Assembly: GCA_943370025.1 (NCBI GenBank)
Contig: CALRPI020000023.1
Location: 1-64,000, forward strand
DNA from: JAAUUE01 sp943370025
Lineage (GTDB): Bacteria; Cyanobacteriota; Cyanobacteriia; Cyanobacteriales; JAAUUE01
DNA length: 64,000 nt
Direction: 5' to 3'
Part shown: positions 1-8,115 of the stretch, piece after piece
Layout: every line of letters starts with the position of its first letter
Numbering within the stretch: position 1 is the first letter of the stretch
Made by a program: the position numbers and the translations under genes
Notes under the pieces: model-generated
The model's input: the letters and a program-made list of their open reading frames with translations, nothing else
What the model was told of the DNA's origin: nothing
Database searches by the model: none

Positions 1-129
1 CATGTTCACCGCAAGTTGAAGGTCTTTCGGATTCTGTCCGAGCGTTATCGCAATCGTCGCAAGCGTTTTGGCTTACGCTTCAATTTGATTGCGGCTATCC
101 TTAACTTTGAGCTTGCTTCCGCATCTTGA
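1..129 (+). CDS. IS5-family transposase, 3' end only
   Basis: An open frame runs in from the window edge and stops at TGA 127-129, giving 42 residues. The short peptide is rich in Arg and ends with motifs such as RNRRKRFGLRFNLIAAI, which are typical of the C-terminal end of IS4/IS5-group DDE transposases common in cyanobacteria. The catalytic residues lie outside the window, so whether the element is intact cannot be judged. No clear terminal inverted repeat can be assigned without the other end. Confidence 0.7.
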   Translation, partial: HVHRKLKVFRILSERYRNRRKRFGLRFNLIAAILNFELASAS

Positions 130-151
130 TTCACGCAAGAGGTCTAATAAA

Positions 152-188
152 GTCAGGATTTCCCTCAGAGAGTGGTGGATATCCTGAC
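152..188. repeat. Imperfect inverted repeat after the transposase end
   Basis: GTCAGGATTTCC at 152-163 pairs with GGATATCCTGAC at 177-188 with one mismatch, leaving a 13-base loop. It could be a terminator for the transposase or a repeat remnant. It has no T-run directly after the stem. Confidence 0.4.
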
Positions 189-291
189 CAAGAAATCATT
201 ACTTTGTGAGAACTGCGAATCTTATAATTGATCTAAAAGGAGGACAAAAATCAGGCATAATGTGGGAGTTGTAAGACTAGATTTGGTATGA

Positions 292-393
292 TATAGCGAT
301 CCTAAATGGTTTCACCCGCCTTCGGCGGGTGAAACCATTTACTAGAAGCAAGTTGACTTGGCAACTGTTAGAAAATGATTTAGGACTGCTATA
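292..393. repeat. Family A palindromic element, copy A1
   Basis: Terminal inverted repeats TATAGCGATCCTAAAT (left) and ATTTAGGACTGCTATA-like (right) bound a perfect hairpin, GGTTTCACCCGCC with its complement around a TTC loop. Near-identical copies lie at 9210-9311 and 27075-27176. It has no coding capacity and looks like a non-autonomous MITE-like element. Confidence 0.85.
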
Positions 394-474
394 GCAACCC
401 TAAATAGATTGAGAATATCTCCCCTAGTGAAGGAGCGGTTCTCAACCACCTAAAGCTCTAAACTCAATATTTCA
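390..474. repeat. Family A element, copy A2, decayed right end
   Basis: It starts in the last bases of A1 with TATAGCAACCCTAAAT followed by the other hairpin type of the family (GATTGAGAA...TTCTCAACC). The stem is imperfect and the right terminal repeat is not recognisable. Confidence 0.6.
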
Positions 475-494
475 GAAAGTGATGTATTTGTCTG

Positions 495-577
495 AGAGGC
501 TATTTTATAAAGTCTGATTTTTCGCCCCCGGAGCGGGCATAAAATCAGACCTTTTAGCCACTTTATAAATGACCTCT
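495..577 (+). repeat. Family B palindromic element, copy B1, leader of the thioredoxin gene
   Basis: Outer repeats AGAGGCTATTTTATAAAGT and ACTTTATAAATGACCTCT enclose a hairpin with the TTCGCCCCCGG type of GC-rich tip. It ends 26 bases before the ATG at 604. Related copies occupy the same place ahead of three other genes (8671-8753, 10991-11071, 30301-30380). Confidence 0.8.
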
Positions 578-603
578 AATCTGTCTAATCTGTCTAAAAC
601 CTT

Positions 604-930
604 ATGAGTAAGCCATTAGTAATTACTGATCCAGAATTTGAACAAGAAGTATTAAAAGCGCATGAACCAGTTTTGGTATATTTTTGGGCTGATTGGTGCG
701 GGCCTTGCCGACTGGTATCGCCAACGATCGATTGGTTGGCAAGTACCTATGCTGATCGCCTCAAGGTGGTCAAAATGGCGATCGATCCCAACCCAACTAC
801 TGTACTAGCTTATAAGGTAGAAGGTGTACCTGCCCTGCGGATGTTTAAGTCTGGTAAGTTAGAATACTCCCATGAAGGGGCAATCGCCAAACCAGCCCTA
901 GTCGCTACCCTTGATGGTTATCTTGCCTGA
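604..930 (+). CDS. Thioredoxin
   Basis: This 108-residue protein is a single thioredoxin domain, a general dithiol-disulfide oxidoreductase of the cytosol. The active site WCGPC is at residues 31-35, preceded by the YFWAD strand, and the cis-proline is P76 in GVPALRMF. There is no signal peptide. Length and motifs fit a typical bacterial or chloroplast-type thioredoxin; the isoform (m, x, y) cannot be assigned by eye. The start ATG has no clear Shine-Dalgarno sequence and lies just after repeat B1. A hairpin follows the stop. The downstream aminotransferase is on the same strand, 145 bases away with a second hairpin between, so co-transcription is uncertain. Confidence 0.93.
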   Translation: MSKPLVITDPEFEQEVLKAHEPVLVYFWADWCGPCRLVSPTIDWLASTYADRLKVVKMAIDPNPTTVLAYKVEGVPALRMFKSGKLEYSHEGAIAKPALVATLDGYLA

Positions 931-932
931 AA

Positions 933-975
933 GAGTTTTTTGTAGGCTGAGGGTCGTCGAAGCCCACAAAAAACT
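933..975. terminator. Hairpin directly after the thioredoxin stop
   Basis: GAGTTTTTTGTAGGCT pairs with AGCCCACAAAAAACTC across a GAGGGTCGTCGA-type loop. The same loop motif (cttcga-gaccctcag) recurs at 10920-10967, 11869-11906 and 31996-32036, always just after a stop codon, so it is a repeated 3'-end hairpin family. Confidence 0.6.
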
Positions 976-1016
976 CCAAAATCCTCGATGATTAGTTCAC
1001 AGCAAGTAAGTCCTAT

Positions 1017-1049
1017 AGAAAAGTCCCGCACGTTGTGCGGGACTTTTCT
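1017..1049. terminator. Perfect hairpin ahead of the aminotransferase gene
   Basis: AGAAAAGTCCCGCAC and its exact complement flank a GTT loop, followed by CTCCCTC rather than a T-run. It lies 26 bases before the ATG at 1076, so it may end thioredoxin transcription or act in the leader of the next gene. Confidence 0.55.
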
Positions 1050-1075
1050 CCCTCAAAATTATATAGACTCGAACC

Positions 1076-2239
1076 ATGCAATTAGCTCAACGTCTCCAAT
1101 ATCTCCAAGCCAATATATTTGATGAGATGGATCATGCAAAAGCCCAAGCTAGAGCAGCGGGTCAGAAAATTATTGACCTTTCTTTGGGGTCTTCAGATTT
1201 ACCCACCGCTCCCCACATTACTGGAGCGATCGCTCAGGCACTCCAAGACCCCAGCACCCACGGTTATCTATTATTTCATGGCACACGGGAATTTCGCCAA
1301 GCCGCCGCCCAGTGGTATGAGGCTAAATTTGGCATTGCCGTAAATCCAGAAACCGAAGTGCTACCTTTAATTGGTTCCCAAGAAGGGACAGCCCACTTGC
1401 CCTTGGCAGTATTAAATCCGGGAGATTTTGCTCTATTGCAGGATCCTTGCTACCCTTCCCATTCAGGAGGAGTTTATCTAGCGTCGGGGCAGATTTATCC
1501 CATGGCTCTAAAGGCAGAAAATGGATATTTACCAGTATTCACCGATATTCCTGCTCCAGTTTTGGCACAGACTAAGATGATGGTGTTGAGCTATCCCCAT
1601 AATCCCACGACGGCGATCGCTCCCTTGAGTTTTTTCCAAGAGGCAGTAGATTTTTGTCGCCACTACGACATTGTTTTGGTACATGATTTTCCCTATGTAG
1701 ATCTAATTTTTCAGGGCACTGCCCCTTCAGTCCTCCAAGCCGATCGCCAGAAGGAACTATCTATTGAATTTTTTACCTTTTCCAAGTCTTATAGCATGGG
1801 AGGGTTTCGGTTGGGTTATGCGATCGGTAATTCCCAACTAATTACTGCCCTCCGGCAGGTGAAAGCAATGGTGGATTTTAGTCAGTACGTAGGGATTCTT
1901 CGCGGTGGTGTGGTGGCACTAACGGGGGATCAAACAGGAGTGGCACAAGCTGTGGCAACTTTCCGAGAGCGGCGCGATGCCTTTATGGGGGCTTTGAGCC
2001 GGATTAATTGGCTTGTCCCTCAACCAGAAGCAACTATGTATATTTGGGCAAAGTTGCCAGAACAATGGCGCGATCGATCGACAGAATTTTGTATCAAACT
2101 AGTTAAGGAAACCGGAGTAGCGGCAACACCGGGGGCTGGATTTGGCGAATCTGGCGAGGGCTATGTCCGTTTTGCCTTAGTCCAAGACCCAGCCACCTTA
2201 GACTTAGCTGTAGCCAAAATCGGCAAATTTCTAGGTTAA
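1076..2239 (+). CDS. Class I PLP aminotransferase, LL-diaminopimelate aminotransferase-like
   Basis: This 387-residue fold-type I aminotransferase has the PLP-binding lysine at K237 in FSKSYSMGGFRLG, the cofactor aspartate at D204 (VHDFPY) and HNPTT at 175-179. The N-terminus carries the LSLGSSDLPTAP substrate loop, and Y64 and GTREFRQ match the LL-diaminopimelate/aspartate aminotransferase branch. In cyanobacteria, enzymes of this branch make LL-diaminopimelate from tetrahydrodipicolinate for lysine and peptidoglycan, but paralogues with other substrates exist and the precise specificity is inferred. Two strong hairpins separate it from convergent prfB. Confidence 0.85.
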   Translation: MQLAQRLQYLQANIFDEMDHAKAQARAAGQKIIDLSLGSSDLPTAPHITGAIAQALQDPSTHGYLLFHGTREFRQAAAQWYEAKFGIAVNPETEVLPLIGSQEGTAHLPLAVLNPGDFALLQDPCYPSHSGGVYLASGQIYPMALKAENGYLPVFTDIPAPVLAQTKMMVLSYPHNPTTAIAPLSFFQEAVDFCRHYDIVLVHDFPYVDLIFQGTAPSVLQADRQKELSIEFFTFSKSYSMGGFRLGYAIGNSQLITALRQVKAMVDFSQYVGILRGGVVALTGDQTGVAQAVATFRERRDAFMGALSRINWLVPQPEATMYIWAKLPEQWRDRSTEFCIKLVKETGVAATPGAGFGESGEGYVRFALVQDPATLDLAVAKIGKFLG

Positions 2240-2264
2240 TGTCAGTTCGGGATCAGCGAAAGTT

Positions 2265-2343
2265 CCCTATTTTGCGTGCGCGAAGCGCACGCAAAATAGG
2301 GCTTTTTGAGGGGCGGCGCAACGCGCCGCCCCTCAAAAAGCCC
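2265..2343. terminator. Two overlapping strong hairpins between convergent genes
   Basis: CCCTATTTTGCGTGCGC and its complement form a perfect stem at 2265-2301. GGGCTTTTTGAGGGGCGGCG and its complement form a second at 2299-2343. They share the GGG at 2299-2301, so the two folds compete. They sit between the stop codons of the aminotransferase (+) and prfB (-) and plausibly end transcription in both directions. Confidence 0.8.
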
Positions 2344-2364
2344 TTAACCCAACTTCACATTAGG

Positions 2365-3466
2365 TTAACTATTCTGTCTTAGATACGCCTCAATAAATTC
2401 ATCTAACTCTCCATCCAACACATCCATGACTGCGGTAGTTTCTACTGCTGTCCGCACATCCTTGACCATCTGGTAGGGGTGCAGCACATAGTTGCGGATC
2501 TGGTTGCCCCAAGCCGCTTCTACCATATCTCCCCGAATCTGTGCAATTTCCTGAGCCTTTTGCTCTTGGGCAATAATCAACAATTTTGCCTTAAGGATCA
2601 CTAGGGCTTTCTCTTTATTTTGCAGTTGACTACGTTCCTCTGTACACCGCACAGCAATTCCTGTCGGTAAATGGGTAATCCGTACCGCCGTTTCCACTTT
2701 GTTAACATTCTGCCCCCCCTTGCCGCCTGCTCTGGAGGTGGTGATCTCTAAATCCTGCTCAGGGATATCTAAATGCACCGAGTAGTCAACTTCCGGCATG
2801 ATTTCCACTCCGGCAAAACTAGTCTGACGCTTGTCATTGGCATTGAAAGGCGATATCCGCACTAGACGATGGGTTCCTTTCTCGCCCTTGAGATAGCCGT
2901 AGGCATAGCGCCCAGATATTTCTAGGGTGGCAGATTTAATTCCGGCTTCCTCCCCCTCAGAAATTTCCGTCAGTTGGACTTTATAGCCGTGCTTTTCCGC
3001 CCAGCGCCGGTACATCCGGAGGAGGATTTCTGCCCAATCTTGGGCATCGGTGCCCCCAGCCCCGGCATTGATAGTTAGGATGGCTCCTTTGCTATCGTAG
3101 GTTCCAGAAAGCAGTTGTTGAAGTTCCCAGCGATCGAGTTCTTGCCCCAAACCCCTGAGATTCTCAGCCGCTTCCTCTAGTAGAGCTTCATCTTGCTCTA
3201 ATTCCAACAGTTCTACAACTGCTAGACCATCTTCTAAACGAGATTGCCAGTGGTAATACTGATCAATGCTAAACTTAAGACTATTCAATTCTTGTAGCGT
3301 CTGCTGAGCATTAGTCGGGTCTGACCAAAGTTCTGGTTGAGCAGCTAACTGTTCTAAATCTTGAATCTTGGCAACCAAGGCAACTATGTCAAAGATAGTC
3401 CTGGGTTTTCCCCAGACGTTGTGAAAGGGTATCTACTTGGCGTTTAAGGTCTTGCAATTCCAGCAT
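2365..3466 (-). CDS. prfB: Peptide chain release factor 2, expressed by programmed +1 frameshift
   Basis: RF2 recognises UGA and UAA stop codons and triggers peptide release. The long frame (from 3390 down to 2365) carries the SPF codon-reading tripeptide (RISPFNAN) and the catalytic GGQ (KGGQNVNK). It has no proper start of its own. A short first frame starts at ATG 3466-3464, encodes 25 residues beginning MLELQDLKRQVDTLSQRLG, and ends at CTT TGA C (3394-3388). A +1 shift at CTT reads GAC and enters the long frame, giving 366 residues, the normal RF2 length. This is the classic RF2 autoregulatory site: low RF2 lets ribosomes pause at UGA and shift. An AGGA in CAGGAC lies just upstream, in the place of the E. 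coli stimulatory Shine-Dalgarno. Confidence 0.96.
3388..3394 (-). promoter_or_regulatory. prfB programmed +1 frameshift site CTTTGAC
   Basis: Read on the minus strand, the zero frame is TAT CTT TGA C and the +1 frame continues CTT GAC ATA. The heptamer is identical to the bacterial RF2 recoding site. Confidence 0.95.
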
Positions 3467-3571
3467 AGATTTTGATGCGCTAAGGGCTTAAAAGTTTGTT
3501 ACTACTTATTTTAGAACAATGTTTGTCCCAATTACTAAGTTGGCAGCTAGTATCAAGGTGATGTCTACTTT

Positions 3572-4720
3572 TTGGAAAGTGTGAAATCTCAAGTTTCAGA
3601 ATTAGCAAGGGTAGCACGATATTTAGGTGCGTTATGCCGCCGAAAATTAACTGGCGAATTGACTCTGACCGATGATACCCAAAAATGGAAGTTTTATTTT
3701 GCTGGTGGGTTTCTGCTCTATGCCGTCAGGGAGACCCATCGAGTTCGGCGTTGGCTGAGATGCGTGAAGCATCAATGCCCAGAGTTAAGTACGATCAATC
3801 CTATTCCTAGCGATCAATGCTGGGAGTATCAGACCCTTTACCGTGCTTCTACCCAAGAGCAGTTAACCCCTAGTCAAGCCAAGGCTATTCTGAAGGAAAG
3901 TCTAGAAGAATGTCTTTTTCCCCTCATTAAATCCTCTAATTTGACTATTGGTTGGAAGCCGATCGACTACAACTCTTTTAATATCTCTCCGTATCTAGGA
4001 TTATCTGCGGAGGAAGTTCGGCAAAGTCTCAAAGGAGTCTATCAGCTCTATCATCAACTCCAGCAGATGGGACTGAGTTATATATTTCCAGAGATGGCTC
4101 CCAGTATCAAATCCAGCAATTTACAACAACGTTTTGCTTCAGAAAGCTCCCTCAACTTAGTGGCTTTTCTAGATGGACAAAATACCATTTGGGATCTGGT
4201 AATTATTACTAAGCAGCCCTTAACAGTGGTTAGCCGTCTTCTACACTATCTGGTGCAACAGGGAGAGATCAAGATAGAAACAGTCCCAGATATTGCCATA
4301 GCTACCTTCCCCCTAACTCTGCTGTCGCCAGATCTGCATCAGGAGCCGGACTACCAGCCCTTAATTGCCTGTATTGATGATAGTCCTACGGTCGGCAAGG
4401 TGTTAGAGGAGTTCTTGAGTTCCTCAGGCTATCGATTGCTCTATATCCAAAATCCTTTGCTGGGGATAGTTACTCTCAGTGAAGATATTCCAGACCTGAT
4501 TTTTATTGATCTAATTATGCCAGATACTAATGGTTATAACCTTTGTCAGTTCCTGCGGAACAGTGAAACCTTTAAGGATGTACCAATTATTATCATGACC
4601 TCTATGGATGGGGTGATCAATCGCACTCGTGCCAAATTAGTGGGGGCTAGGGATTTTTTGAGTAAGCCCTTTACCCAAGATGACATTTTAAAAATGATTC
4701 AAAAATATGTAAGTAAATAA
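3572..4720 (+). CDS. PatA/PixG-type response regulator (PATAN plus receiver domain)
   Basis: The 382-residue protein has an N-terminal DUF4388/PATAN-like domain (about residues 10-100, with LTGELTLTD and WKFYFAGGFLLYAV). A middle helical region and a C-terminal CheY-like receiver domain (about 263-382) follow. The receiver shows the acidic pair IDDS, the phosphoacceptor aspartate in FIDLIMPD, and the conserved lysine in FLSKPF. There is no output HTH. Such proteins act in cyanobacterial phototaxis/pilus signalling chains, but no hisK, cheW or cheA gene is adjacent, so the pathway is unknown. The start is TTG 3572 (or GTG 3581); an ATG at 3561 is out of frame. Confidence 0.85.
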   Translation: MESVKSQVSELARVARYLGALCRRKLTGELTLTDDTQKWKFYFAGGFLLYAVRETHRVRRWLRCVKHQCPELSTINPIPSDQCWEYQTLYRASTQEQLTPSQAKAILKESLEECLFPLIKSSNLTIGWKPIDYNSFNISPYLGLSAEEVRQSLKGVYQLYHQLQQMGLSYIFPEMAPSIKSSNLQQRFASESSLNLVAFLDGQNTIWDLVIITKQPLTVVSRLLHYLVQQGEIKIETVPDIAIATFPLTLLSPDLHQEPDYQPLIACIDDSPTVGKVLEEFLSSSGYRLLYIQNPLLGIVTLSEDIPDLIFIDLIMPDTNGYNLCQFLRNSETFKDVPIIIMTSMDGVINRTRAKLVGARDFLSKPFTQDDILKMIQKYVSK

Positions 4721-4723
4721 AAT

Positions 4724-4828
4724 TACAACACTTTGCGTTCAAATGAGACAAGCCACAAATATTGAAAGTCCTATCAATGTTGGGTTTGAGAGTGTGTGGC
4801 TGTAGCTACCCACTCTCAAATGGCTGTA
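4724..4828 (+). repeat. Family C element, copy C1
   Basis: The 105-bp unit has the conserved left half CACTTTGCGTTCAAATGAGA, ATATTGAAAGTCCTATCAAT and a right-hand hairpin TTTGAGAGTG...CACTCTCAAA ending CTGTA. It begins four bases after the stop codon of the response regulator. Confidence 0.85.
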
Positions 4829-4876
4829 AGGCGTGAATTATTTAATAGTTTTGCCATTAAACAATTCACGCCTTAA

Positions 4877-4969
4877 TATAGCTGTCGCTAGGCAGGTTGA
4901 GCAGTGAAAATTCCGCGCAGCGAGGTTTCCACAGCCCTAATTATCTTAACCCCCTTGGCGTTTGCTATA
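4877..4969 (+). repeat. Family F element, copy F1
   Basis: The ends are TATAGCTGTCGCTAGGCAGGTT and AACCCCCTTGGCGTTTGCTATA-like inverted repeats. The interior hairpin is partly decayed. It shares its last TATA with the first bases of the family A copy that follows. Confidence 0.75.
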
Positions 4970-5057
4970 GCAATCCTAAATAGATTGAGAACGTCTCCCC
5001 CTCCGGGGGAGACGTTCTCAATCCTCTAAAATTCTCAACTCAATTAGGCTTGCTATA
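4966..5057. repeat. Family A element, copy A3
   Basis: TATAGCAATCCTAAAT and TTAGGCTTGCTATA termini enclose a perfect hairpin, GATTGAGAACGTCTCCCCC with its complement around TCC. It ends 13 bases before the ilvC stop codon region. Confidence 0.85.
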
Positions 5058-5070
5058 TAACTAGCAGAAC

Positions 5071-6066
5071 CTATACTTTCTTCAGCCAGCTAAACATTGC
5101 CCGTAAGTCCTTGCCTACTTCTTCGATCGGGTGTTCTGCCTCTTGACGGCGCATAGCGGTGAAACCGGGTTTGCCAGATTGATTTTCTAGGACAAATTCC
5201 CGGGCAAACTGCCCCGATTGAATTTCCTTGAGTATCTTCTTCATTTCGGCGCGGGTGGCATCGGTGACAATCCGGGGACCACGGGTGTAGTCGCCATATT
5301 CAGCAGTATTGGAAATACTATCCCGCATTTTTGCCAAACCACCTTCTACCACGAGGTCAACGATTAATTTCACTTCATGGAGACACTCAAAGTAGGCAAT
5401 TTCTGGTTGATACCCAGCATTGACTAGGGTTTCAAATCCAGATTTGATCAACTCGCTTAAGCCGCCACAGAGAACCACTTGTTCGCCGAATAGATCGGTT
5501 TCGGTTTCTTCCCGGAAAGTAGTTTCTAGCACTCCAGCTCTTGTGCCACCAATGCCTTTAGCGTAGGACATGGCACGATCGCGTGCCTGCCCTGAAGCAT
5601 CTTGAAACACTGCAAATAAACAAGGTACACCTTCACCCTGAGTATAAGTCCGGCGCACCAAATGTCCGGGACCTTTGGGCGCCACCATGATCACATCCAC
5701 ATCTTCTGGAGGTACAACTTGGCCAAAGTGAATATTAAAACCATGGGCAAAGGCAATAACTTTTCCTGCTTTTAGATTGGGTTTGATTTCTTCTAGATAA
5801 ACAGTTTTTTGGACTTCATCGGGCAGCAAGATCATGATTAAGTCCGCAGCAGCAGAAGCTTCAGCTACGGATAATACTTTCAATCCTTCACCAGCAGCCT
5901 TCTGAGCAGATTTACTGCCGGGATACAAACCTACCACCACGTTAACCCCGCTATCCTTGAGGTTGAGGGCGTGGGCATGACCTTGGGAGCCATAGCCAAT
6001 AATTGCTACGGTTTTATTTGCCAATAAATCTAAATTCGCATCGCTGTCGTAGTACATGCGTGCCAT
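5071..6066 (-). CDS. ilvC: Ketol-acid reductoisomerase, class I
   Basis: IlvC converts acetolactate or acetohydroxybutyrate to the dihydroxy acids of valine, leucine and isoleucine synthesis, using NADPH and Mg2+. The 331-residue length is that of the short class I enzymes. The Rossmann motif GYGSQGHAHALNL is at about residues 24-36, MVAPKGPGHLVR follows, and the metal-binding acids lie in EETETDLFGEQ and the C-terminal CLHEVKLIVDL. AGGAG lies seven bases before the ATG. The gene stands alone; ilvB, ilvN and leuA are not nearby. Confidence 0.97.
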   Translation of the reverse strand: MARMYYDSDANLDLLANKTVAIIGYGSQGHAHALNLKDSGVNVVVGLYPGSKSAQKAAGEGLKVLSVAEASAAADLIMILLPDEVQKTVYLEEIKPNLKAGKVIAFAHGFNIHFGQVVPPEDVDVIMVAPKGPGHLVRRTYTQGEGVPCLFAVFQDASGQARDRAMSYAKGIGGTRAGVLETTFREETETDLFGEQVVLCGGLSELIKSGFETLVNAGYQPEIAYFECLHEVKLIVDLVVEGGLAKMRDSISNTAEYGDYTRGPRIVTDATRAEMKKILKEIQSGQFAREFVLENQSGKPGFTAMRRQEAEHPIEEVGKDLRAMFSWLKKV

Positions 6067-6121
6067 AATTGCAACTCCTAAATATATTTAATTTTGGTAG
6101 TCCTAGAGTAATATTTTTTTG

Positions 6122-6159
6122 GTAAGGATGTCCCCATCGCTGTGCGGGATATCCTTACT
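6122..6159. repeat. Inverted repeat in the ilvC upstream region
   Basis: GTAAGGATGTCCCC pairs with GGGATATCCTTAC around ATCGCTGTGC. It lies 56 bases upstream of the ilvC start and could be a leader hairpin or operator. No attenuator-like leader peptide was seen. Confidence 0.4.
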
Positions 6160-6341
6160 TTTTGATACTGCCCTAATTCTTAGTAATAATCCATACAGAA
6201 TGCCGATCATACCAGAATCCGGGAGTGTCTTCAATCTTAGGAAATCTGGGGTATTACTATCGACTTTTCAGCAGTCGTTAGAATCCTGTGGGCGACAGTT
6301 TAACAAAACTTTGGAGCAGCAATTTGCGATTAGGCGATTAG

Positions 6342-6423
6342 ATGTCATTTATAAAGTGGTTATAAAGTTTGATTTTGCGCCCCCGCTGGGGGTGCAAAAT
6401 CAAACTTTATAAATAGCCTCTTA
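6342..6423 (+). repeat. Family B element, copy B2, supplying a stop codon
   Basis: TGTCATTTATAAAGT on the left, with a second internal TTATAAAGTTTGATTTTGCG arm, pairs with CGCAAAATCAAACTTTATAA on the right. The right end CTTTATAAATAGCCTCTTA includes the TAA stop (minus strand) of the peptidase gene at 6421. Confidence 0.75.
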
Positions 6424-7164
6424 GATATTATCTTCTGGGAACCAGCTAATAGCAGGAATATCATCAAAGGCTTTTTTGATCGCCACCTCCCAATGTTCCC
6501 GAATTTCTGCTAAGTAAGTATTTCCCTTGCCCAATTCTAAGCGATGTTTAATCACTAAGCTATTGGATTCATACATAATTAAATGAATTGGTGGGCCAAC
6601 AGAAATATTAGATTTCATGGTGGAATCAATGGAAAGCAAAGCACACTTAGCAGCTTCCTTGATCGGAGTTTCGTAGCTGAGAATTCTATCTAAAATTGGC
6701 TTACCATACTTGGTTTCGCCAATTTGAAAGAAGGGAGTAGTGGAGGTAGCATGAATGAAATTACCTTGACTGTAGATGAGATACAATTCTGGCTCCTCCC
6801 CTTTAATTTGCCCTCCTAGCAACAAACTAGATTGCCAATCTACCCCATCCTGTTGCAGCCATTGTTTATCTTGGTCTTGAACCGCCCGCAGTTTATTGCC
6901 GATATACCGAGCCATATCGTACATCGTAGAAAGACTGTGGAGGCTGGTTTCCTGTTGGGTTTTGATATCTTTTTTTAGGCTAGAAATGATTGCTTGGGTA
7001 ATGGATAAATTTCCAGAGGTACAAATAATAATTACTCGATCGCCCGGCATGGAGAAATCAAATAATTTTTCGTAGGTAGAAATATAATCTACTCCGGCAT
7101 TGGTTCGAGAATCAGCAGCAATAACTAAACCACTAGCAGTGATAATTCCTAGGCAATAGGTCAT
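6421..7164 (-). CDS. Anbu-type proteasome-like peptidase
   Basis: The 247-residue protein belongs to the Ntn-hydrolase proteasome beta-like group called Anbu (ancestral beta subunit, also BPH). The N-terminus starts MTYCLGI, placing the nucleophile Thr2 right after the initiator Met, and the family hallmark DSRTNAGVDYISTYEKLF follows. In other bacteria Anbu is encoded with a transglutaminase-like protein, an alpha-E protein and a circularly permuted ATP-grasp protein. None of these is adjacent here, so this is an orphan copy. There is no propeptide and no regulatory ATPase nearby. The last residues overlap repeat B2. Confidence 0.88.
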   Translation of the reverse strand: MTYCLGIITASGLVIAADSRTNAGVDYISTYEKLFDFSMPGDRVIIICTSGNLSITQAIISSLKKDIKTQQETSLHSLSTMYDMARYIGNKLRAVQDQDKQWLQQDGVDWQSSLLLGGQIKGEEPELYLIYSQGNFIHATSTTPFFQIGETKYGKPILDRILSYETPIKEAAKCALLSIDSTMKSNISVGPPIHLIMYESNSLVIKHRLELGKGNTYLAEIREHWEVAIKKAFDDIPAISWFPEDNI

Positions 7165-7203
7165 GGATATTAATTGATGAATATGGGAATAGGCTCAGAG
7201 GAA

Positions 7204-7223
7204 GGGCGCAAGGCCTTGCGCCC
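7204..7223. terminator. 20-bp perfect palindrome after the M56 gene
   Basis: GGGCGCAAGG with CCTTGCGCCC lies 13 bases beyond the stop of the minus-strand M56 gene and is followed by two copies of CCCCTACTAG. A related GGGCGTAAAGCCTTGCGCCC stands at about 28998-29017. Confidence 0.5.
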
Positions 7224-7236
7224 CTACTAGCCCCTA

Positions 7237-8115
7237 CTAGTTATGAAAAGGAATAATTAATAAAGGCAGAAACCCGACTACTAGCCAACTCCAACACCAA
7301 ATTTGGAGACGAAATTCTGGGGCAGTATCTTCTAGGAGTGTGTCCAGAAGAGCATTGATCCGCCGATCGAGGCGATGCTGAGGCACAGGCAAACTAAAAG
7401 TAGCACAGAGAAGATCAGGATAGTACAGGGGTTGACTGACTACTAATAGGAGAGACTCGGCTAACACTAGAGGGTCTACCAGCCTCCCCGCATGGGCATC
7501 AGCCCGCATTTCTCGCCACAGGAGTAGCTCCTGCCAGAGGAATTCTGTTTGGGGGAGCCAAGGGGTGAGCGATCGCAACCATCCCAGCCAGAAAAACCAA
7601 AAGGTATCTCGGTAGTGGTAGTGGGCTTGTTCGTGTGCCAGTACGGCTTGGAGTTGATCTGGAGTCAGGCGATCGACCAAACCTTGGGTGATCACCAATT
7701 CTGATTCCCAAAAGCCGATCTGACCACTAAATAGATCTGGATGGTCTACCAATCTGGCTGGTTGATTTTCCAAGATAAATTTTGGCTGCTGGCGGATCTG
7801 TTGCACCGTCTGCCAGCCTTGGAAAGATAATTTGCCCAAAGTGAACCCAGCGCAGATCCACAGAGCTAGACTCAGCCAATAACTCAGCCAGCCTCCATAT
7901 CCTTCTGCCATAATGCCCTGAGTTCCCATCCAGAGAATCGCCAAGGTGGTGGTCAACAGTAGGAGGGGAGGCAGGAGAAATAAAATCAGCAGAAGACTAG
8001 CTCTGATCTTGAGATTAGATAATCTATTCAACGCAGAGCGATTAATCAGAGCTGTGCCATAGAAACGCAGACAAAAGGCGGCAGCTAAGGTAACGACAAC
8101 AATAATTAAGTGCAT
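7237..8115 (-). CDS. petP: M56-family membrane metalloprotease, PetP-like
   Basis: The 292-residue protein has membrane segments at about 1-20, 40-62 and 75-95, a cytosolic zinc protease domain with HEQAH at 161-165, and a C-terminal segment at about 270-290. It resembles the membrane protease part of BlaR1 but lacks the penicillin-sensor domain. In Synechocystis a BlaI-type regulator (PetR) and an M56-like membrane protease (PetP) control the plastocyanin/cytochrome c6 switch in response to copper. Here the same pair faces petJ, which supports that role. Its ATG overlaps the petR stop codon by one base (TAATG), so the two are translationally coupled. Confidence 0.85.
   Translation of the reverse strand: MHLIIVVVTLAAAFCLRFYGTALINRSALNRLSNLKIRASLLLILFLLPPLLLLTTTLAILWMGTQGIMAEGYGGWLSYWLSLALWICAGFTLGKLSFQGWQTVQQIRQQPKFILENQPARLVDHPDLFSGQIGFWESELVITQGLVDRLTPDQLQAVLAHEQAHYHYRDTFWFFWLGWLRSLTPWLPQTEFLWQELLLWREMRADAHAGRLVDPLVLAESLLLVVSQPLYYPDLLCATFSLPVPQHRLDRRINALLDTLLEDTAPEFRLQIWCWSWLVVGFLPLLIIPFHN

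Noticed and set aside
6119..6412. 97-residue plus-strand frame
   Set aside because: Runs from the ilvC leader hairpin into repeat B2; no domain or ribosome site.
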